A stretch of 64,000 bases of DNA, taken from assembly GCA_036345935.2 (NCBI GenBank), contig JADWOT020001805.1, forward strand, positions 55,355-119,354, written 5' to 3'. The notes under the pieces are model-generated. The model was not told the DNA's origin. It ran no database searches and saw only the letters and a program-made list of their open reading frames with translations. Positions 58,820 through 64,000 of this stretch are shown piece by piece. The translations under genes were made by a program, and so were the position numbers. How positions within the stretch are numbered: position 1 is the first letter of the stretch; each line of letters starts with the position of its first letter. This DNA comes from Taenia hydatigena (taxonomy: Eukaryota; Platyhelminthes; Cestoda; Cyclophyllidea; Taeniidae).

Positions 58820-59400
58820 TAAGAGGAAACTAATGAGCTTCCATTTAATTTACGCCCGGGCCATTTAACCTATTCCAACTACGGTTGTCGAGAATAAAGG
58901 CCGGACAACCGTCTACTTTCAGTAAAGGAAGAGGACAAGGATGAGACAGTGAACGTGAGATCGTGCGATCTCTTACAGCATTACGGCACGCCTCCGAGTG
59001 CCTGACTAGCCACGCCTATTTCCGAAGAGACGGTGCTCTCTTGAACACCTTTTGAAATGTTGCAGGAAGATCTATCGCTCAATAAAATGACCCTCAAAGG
59101 ATGAAGTCATGGCGCAACGTGGCAGCCATTGACACCCTCGATTGTAAAACTCGGAGGTTACTGACTTGACGGAGACAAAAGTGAATGCTGCAGATTGTTT
59201 GCTGGCATGTACTACAAACAACGTTTCGTTAGGAAGCAACAAGCTAATGTTACTGTGAGGGCGCCGAATTCGTTTCTACTACGAACGCTTGAACCTCATT
59301 AAGAAGTGCACTGACAGCTAAAATTTGCGATCTACCACTAGCTGTGGGATAGACACCACGGCTGACTCACCGACGTAGTAGGACGGCTGCGTGGGCTGTG
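58820..59400 (+). repeat. Dispersed repeat F, copy 2
   Basis: Inverted partner of 26540-27080. Confidence 0.7.
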
Positions 59401-60237
59401 CTACCAACCCATCTCATTCCAATGTCTTGGCCTTAAGGTCAAAGTAGTGTGGGGAGGCGCAATGTCACCTAAGCCAATGCAACAGACTTATAAAAAGATT
59501 GGGAAGATACTCACAAGCAGTCACCTTCAAAATCGGCCTAAAAGGGTCGACAAGCAGGATGTGACTGGTCAAATGGGTGTAAAGTATTGCTTATGGGCTG
59601 AGGCACAATTTTAATGGGTTGATTTCGAAATTTACTCCTCCACTATTCACAAAGCAGACTACGGAATGCTTTTACTCAAAATCATATTTCAAAATGACCT
59701 CTTTCTCCCACTCGTTATTGGACACCCGTCCGTAAGCGTTCCATTGTCCTTTCCTTACCATGGTGAAAAGAACACATGATCTATCGAGCTCATTTTAGAC
59801 ATGAAGTTAGGTCGTACAAATGTGAGTGACCGGACACCTTTATCTCATTGGTTGACGAGGCTCATACAGTCGGACACATAAGGGCTTGCAGCTGATTGAC
59901 TGACGAAATTGAAAGCGAATACTTCCAAAGCAAGAGTACTCCAGCTTCAGAAATCAGCGCCACCTAGAAGCACCTTTCTTTGTGTGGTGCTTCTACAGGA
60001 TCCGACGTGAACGATTTCGATGTTGAAACCAACTAATTATACGGGAGTGGTCACTCAACCCTCGTCAGGCCAAATATGGGATCACGAAATTATGGTAGAA
60101 ATCGCTGCGTCAATGCCGCTCTTCAGCCTCTCATGGTGACAGGGCCACTGGCGTTGCATTCGCATCGGCACGTCAATGATCTTCGACAGTGTGTTGATTG
60201 TATGATTAAGTTATTTTGTTGACTCAGTGTACTCAGA
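59401..60237. other. No gene recognised
   Basis: Continuous but stop-ridden frames give protein-like fragments, so decayed element sequence is possible, but I cannot support a class. Confidence 0.3.
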
Positions 60238-60499
60238 CTACTGTGAAAGGCGTATAACGTAGAAGACATGTTGAGTGGCAGTGGCAATGACAAATTCGCC
60301 TACTCTTTGCCAAGTGAGTTTGATATAATTAAAGCCAGCGGGCAGAGAGAAAAATAATGGAGTTGATTTTGGCAGAGCCTTTTGATGCTTTGCAGTGGTC
60401 TGCAACTTCCTGCAATTCGATCGCCACGAAGATGCCAACGAGTAGCTTTTGGCTTTGCTTAATCTTAGTAGAAGGAATGCTGCGATGGCAGGGCAGGAA

Positions 60500-60895
60500 C
60501 ACTCATTTAGCTCTCCCAATTGTAACACCATTTGAAGCTGTTTGTTGGTCTGAAAAAGACTGAGCGTTAGTTTGAATGACACCCTCCTTTCCAATTTGCC
60601 TACCATGCATGCCGCCCAAACATCTCTCCTCTGAGTTGTTCTCCCAGTAAAATACAGTGTGTGCCACATTGTCGTACGTCCTTCGCAGTGGATGTATGCA
60701 CAATGCGGACTGCTACTGACTATGCATCAGTTACTGAGCTGCTACGACACTCAAATAACTGGAAGAAGAGAAAAACCTAAAGCCATCGCGTTTGCAGGTT
60801 TATGGCGGTGGCTTACCAATCATTAGGGTCTTGCGACTGTTAGAGTTTAGCGACAGTGCTCTGGGCCTTCTAACTGTCTCGCCAGTGAGGCGCCA
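60500..60895 (-). repeat. Dispersed repeat E, copy 2
   Basis: Inverted partner of the two blocks in 30130-31300, here without the 700-base spacer. Confidence 0.65.
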
Positions 60896-61213
60896 TTGTG
60901 TTTGTATGTTTAGGCACCATATGTTTTGTAAAAGATAAGAAAACCAAGTGCTACAGTGCTACAATCAAAATGTGTGCTAAAAGATGCAAAAAAATAATAA
61001 ACCTTTTGTTCGATTACATAAATTGCAAAAGCACAAACTGTTTACAACATAATTTAGGGATTTTTTTCGGATTGTTTAGCTGCATTAGCGCAAGTTGTGA
61101 CTTAGGACCAGTGCATTTTCGAGTGGTCTTAAGGGAAAGTTTTAGGGTGGTTTTCCCTTTTGATTACATCAAATGACCTCTCTGGCCAATGATGAGGAGA
61201 TTTTTTCCTTCAG

Positions 61214-64000
61214 ATGGCAAGGATATTCAATTCCTTGTACACTGCTTTATTTGGGGTGGCTTCATTTGTCTAAGCTGCCTCTCACACGGTCTATCCGAGC
61301 GGTTATGCTTGGGTGCGGAGGGCTTTGGGAGCCAAATGTGCTCCATCAAAAGCATTGCAAAGGAAATCATTTTTGTAAAATTTACTAATTGTCACGACGA
61401 TTGCAGTGTTGACAACACTGAGCCTTTTTTTTACCTAAGATAGTCTTTTAAAGTTCTTTTTATTAATATGAAAGTTTACGAAGTTGTTTGGTGTTTCGCT
61501 TGTGCTTATTCTGTTCTTGCCTTCTATTTTAAGCAATGATTATAGTCCTTTTAGTATTGCTTATGCGTGCAAATTACTACTTTATTTGGTCCAACTAAGA
61601 TGGTGCTCATGAATACATATAATAGCGAGATACTCTTGTTCTGAAATTACTAGGCTTTACCCTCAGTTTTGTTTGCTAATTTGCTCGCATACAAGGCTTT
61701 AACACTTGGCGGTCAATCGGGAAGTTATCTTATTCCTCTTAGCAATTCCAGTGGATTTTGAGCTTCATTCTGTTTGGGACCTGTATTGGTGGAAAAGGTA
61801 GCATCCTGCCCATTCCATGGGTCCATTGTTAGTCGTACAAACACTGACCTCAAAGCTGATTAGCCGAACATAAAGCGGTGTTGAAAGTGGTTTCGTTTAG
61901 TCTCTTTGTTTGCCGCTTTGTTTTGCTTCAGTGCTGTCTAGCTTTACGTCTAACTGAGTCCTTTCCTGTCAGTAGAGGGGTAGAGAAGGTGTGCGTTCGC
62001 TTAAATGACAACTCCGTGGCGAACGTGTCCAACTCGCTCAAAGAACGCGGAGGCAGACGTCATTTCCATGCTTTTCATCATGGGTTGTTGCCGATTCTGC
62101 CATCTGCAACATGTACACTCCTCTCGCCTTACCAAGGTTTATCATCCACCAGTAGAAATTGGGGGATTTGTTTCTCAAGATCGGGTTCCCTTCCCGTTGA
62201 TATCAATACACCGCCCCTAAAATTCTCTGAGGACGGAGGAAGACGTAATACTAGGACAGAAAATGTGTTGGCGACATGCATAAGTCTAGGGGAGGAGGCA
62301 CTGGTAGGACCCGGGGCCTTTCCACCCAGCAGGAGTACAGGAGTGGAGTCTCAGGTGCCCGTGTAACTAAAACGAAACCATTGTCTCCGAATCGGTGATG
62401 ATTTATAGCCAAATTTGGCAATTCTATCAGCGACCAAGACGTTGGAGCAAGGTAGACTAAGGGTGGGTGTAAGTTAAGGATAGGCCTCCCTCGGCCCTAG
62501 TGTGGTGCTGCTGTAAATCTCCCGTCCCTCCTTACTTTGCAGACATGGATTTCGGTGGCGACGTGATTCGCCTCATTTGCGGCGACGAGTGCCTGACATT
62601 TTTAGGCTGCCGGAGATACAGAAGAGGGCCTGATCATCTCCAATGGGGCCATCTCGTCTTCTGAGCGAGTACCAGCCACTGATTAATGCGCATGGTTGTC
62701 GCTACTCCCTCGGGAGCTTCTACTAGAGTCATAGAATAAGTAAAGATTAAACCTTAGTCAAAATTTGGTTTTTTTGTTAAATTAGAAGCTAAGGTGAGTC
62801 GATCGGATTCAGTTCCGTCCCATGATTGGCCGAAGTATGTAACCCTAAATTGGGATTGTGGCAAAACTTCAGCTTCCTCTAAGCTACGAACCGCTACAAA
62901 TCGAGTCTTCGACACCATATCTCCCTTATGATGTTGTGGCATAGTGTCTAGTCATCACGGAGTGGAGCCGCTCCTCTTTCAAAGGAGGCCCGCTGAAACC
63001 CACTAATATGTTGTCGGGAGCGGGGGCGGGAGGGATCGCTGAATACTTTACAGGAATACCGAGCCAATATGGCTCTATCATCAATAAATAGGGAGGATAG
63101 AAGATCATTAGCGTAATAGCAGCGTCTCTATAGCATTGGCATGACAAAAACAAAACAATGTAATCTGATTTAGCTCGAAAGCCAGCGAATTGAATGGCTG
63201 ACCAGAAATGTCATTCCAAAAACGACCAGTTGGTGTTGTGCAAGGGTATATCGCTGCCTCATTAAAAGTAAGGTTAAATCATGACAAAATTTAGAACTCT
63301 GACTTTAAAAAATATGCGCACACAGCAGATACATTTACCTTTTAAATGCTTGCTATAAGTTACCCATTGAGTGGTATGTCGATCACCTACTGAAATACAA
63401 TTTCAGTTACCATCAGTCGGTGATGTACCAACTGGTCTTGGTGTCGGGCCACGCCTCATCGCTCTGGCGAATTGAACACACCGAAATCAAGTGGTGCTTA
63501 GGCTCCTTCTCGTGGAAGGACGGGGTGCGTTCGCTTCATGTTACAACCGGTCCGTATTTGGGCATCACGTCCTTGGGCTCGGATGGGAATCCCTCTACGC
63601 CTGGCCAAATCGATGTGTTGTTGCTTTCGCCCTCCGAATCGGATGATGCCGCCATGGTTCTCCACATCTAACAGAACAAGGTGAGTGGATTATGCATCGG
63701 TTCTACTGTGCTCGCTTACCCACTGCCTTCATTAAAATGTCCATCCTCCCACGGCTTCCAATTCTGGGCAAGCTATTGAGTTCTATCCAGACTACTATCT
63801 TCCCTTTGGTTAAACGAGCCGACACGGTAAAAGTGAATGTATATATTTAAAGGTTTTGGGTAGAACTGTATTGTTTACAATCTCTTGAGTAGTGGAAGGA
63901 TGACGAAGAAGGTGGAAGTCGACCGCAAGCACGAGAGCATGGGTGGTCCAGACGTGTGTCTGGGCGAGACCCTGATCTACCTTCAGCACACTGCACTGGG
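61214..64000 (+). pseudogene. Ryanodine receptor N-terminal exons, probably decayed, partial
   Basis: Several plus-strand exons match the cytosolic N-terminal/MIR part of ryanodine receptors, intracellular calcium-release channels. Exon 61214-61374 (after CTTCAG, before GTAAAA) reads CLSCLSHGLSERLCLGAEGF, like the family's CLSC...ERVCLAAEGFG. Exon from 62543 (after CTTTGCAG) reads FGGDVIRLICGDECLTF, against GGDVLRLFHGHxDECLTI. Exon 63407-63680 reads SLWRIEHTEIKW and RSLHVTTGPYLGITS, against SLWRxE...RHVTTGxYL, and ends at a strong GTGAGT donor. Exon from about 63909 reads MGGPDVCLGETLIYLQHTA and runs off the window. Decay signs: TAA at 63669-63671 in exon 3, a shortened DECLT loop and then a stop at 62662. 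Between 61930 and 62366 a frame-shifting open stretch faintly resembles the intervening region. Retained introns make it a duplicated, not processed, copy. Confidence 0.65.

Noticed and set aside
60238..60669. 143-codon minus-strand frame
   Set aside because: Falls largely in repeat E and its flank; not conserved in the other copy.
1..64000. tRNA, rRNA, CRISPR arrays, bacterial operons
   Set aside because: No B-box-like tRNA signature in a foldable context, no regular short-repeat array, and exon/intron structure throughout indicates a eukaryote.

Overview
The window is eukaryotic. It has GT-AG introns, multi-exon genes with short exons and introns, long intergenic stretches and many diverged dispersed repeats, and no bacterial operon structure. 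Gene content suggests a flatworm, most likely a taeniid tapeworm: a divergent NK2-like homeobox family, a miniature LTR element like the TRIMs known from taeniids, ryanodine receptor exons, and introns of 47-120 nt. The species assignment is inference. No rRNA, tRNA or CRISPR was recognised.

Layout. 1-6.6 kb is a large inverted repeat. Its arms meet around a truncated minus-strand homeobox pseudogene, and both outer ends carry the last exon of the same membrane-protein gene. The right-hand copy of that gene (EGF-like exon, transmembrane exon, tail exon) continues on the minus strand at 6.4-7.8 kb. 9.5-17.2 kb holds a direct duplication of about 840 bp carrying two homeobox pseudogenes, a third homeobox fragment between them, and copies of the repeats seen in the left arm. 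A possible unidentified minus-strand gene lies at 18.2-18.7 kb. 23.0-24.2 kb holds the best intact gene, a four-exon C2H2 zinc-finger protein. 24.8-32.8 kb is mainly repeats, with an Ig-like exon at 29.2 kb and a TRIM-like element at 31.9-32.8 kb. 36.4-37.9 kb has the most complete homeobox copy (three exons, full-length homeodomain, nonsense codons). 38.6-39.2 kb is a protein-kinase pseudogene. 42.9-43.4 kb is another homeobox copy with a long open frame but a damaged homeodomain. 50.7-57.3 kb is built of 1-2 kb repeat units. 61.2-64 kb contains N-terminal exons of a ryanodine receptor, apparently decayed, running off the right edge.

The main theme is a family of at least six related homeobox loci, nearly all visibly inactivated, spread by tandem, inverted and segmental duplication. 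Comparing the copies recovers the family's structure: a TATA box, a short first exon beginning MSNFTV, a long Pro/Gln-rich second exon ending at homeodomain residue 44, and a final exon of 44 codons starting at residue 45. The zinc-finger gene and the EGF/TM gene are the only loci that look intact. All similarities were judged by eye; no search was run.
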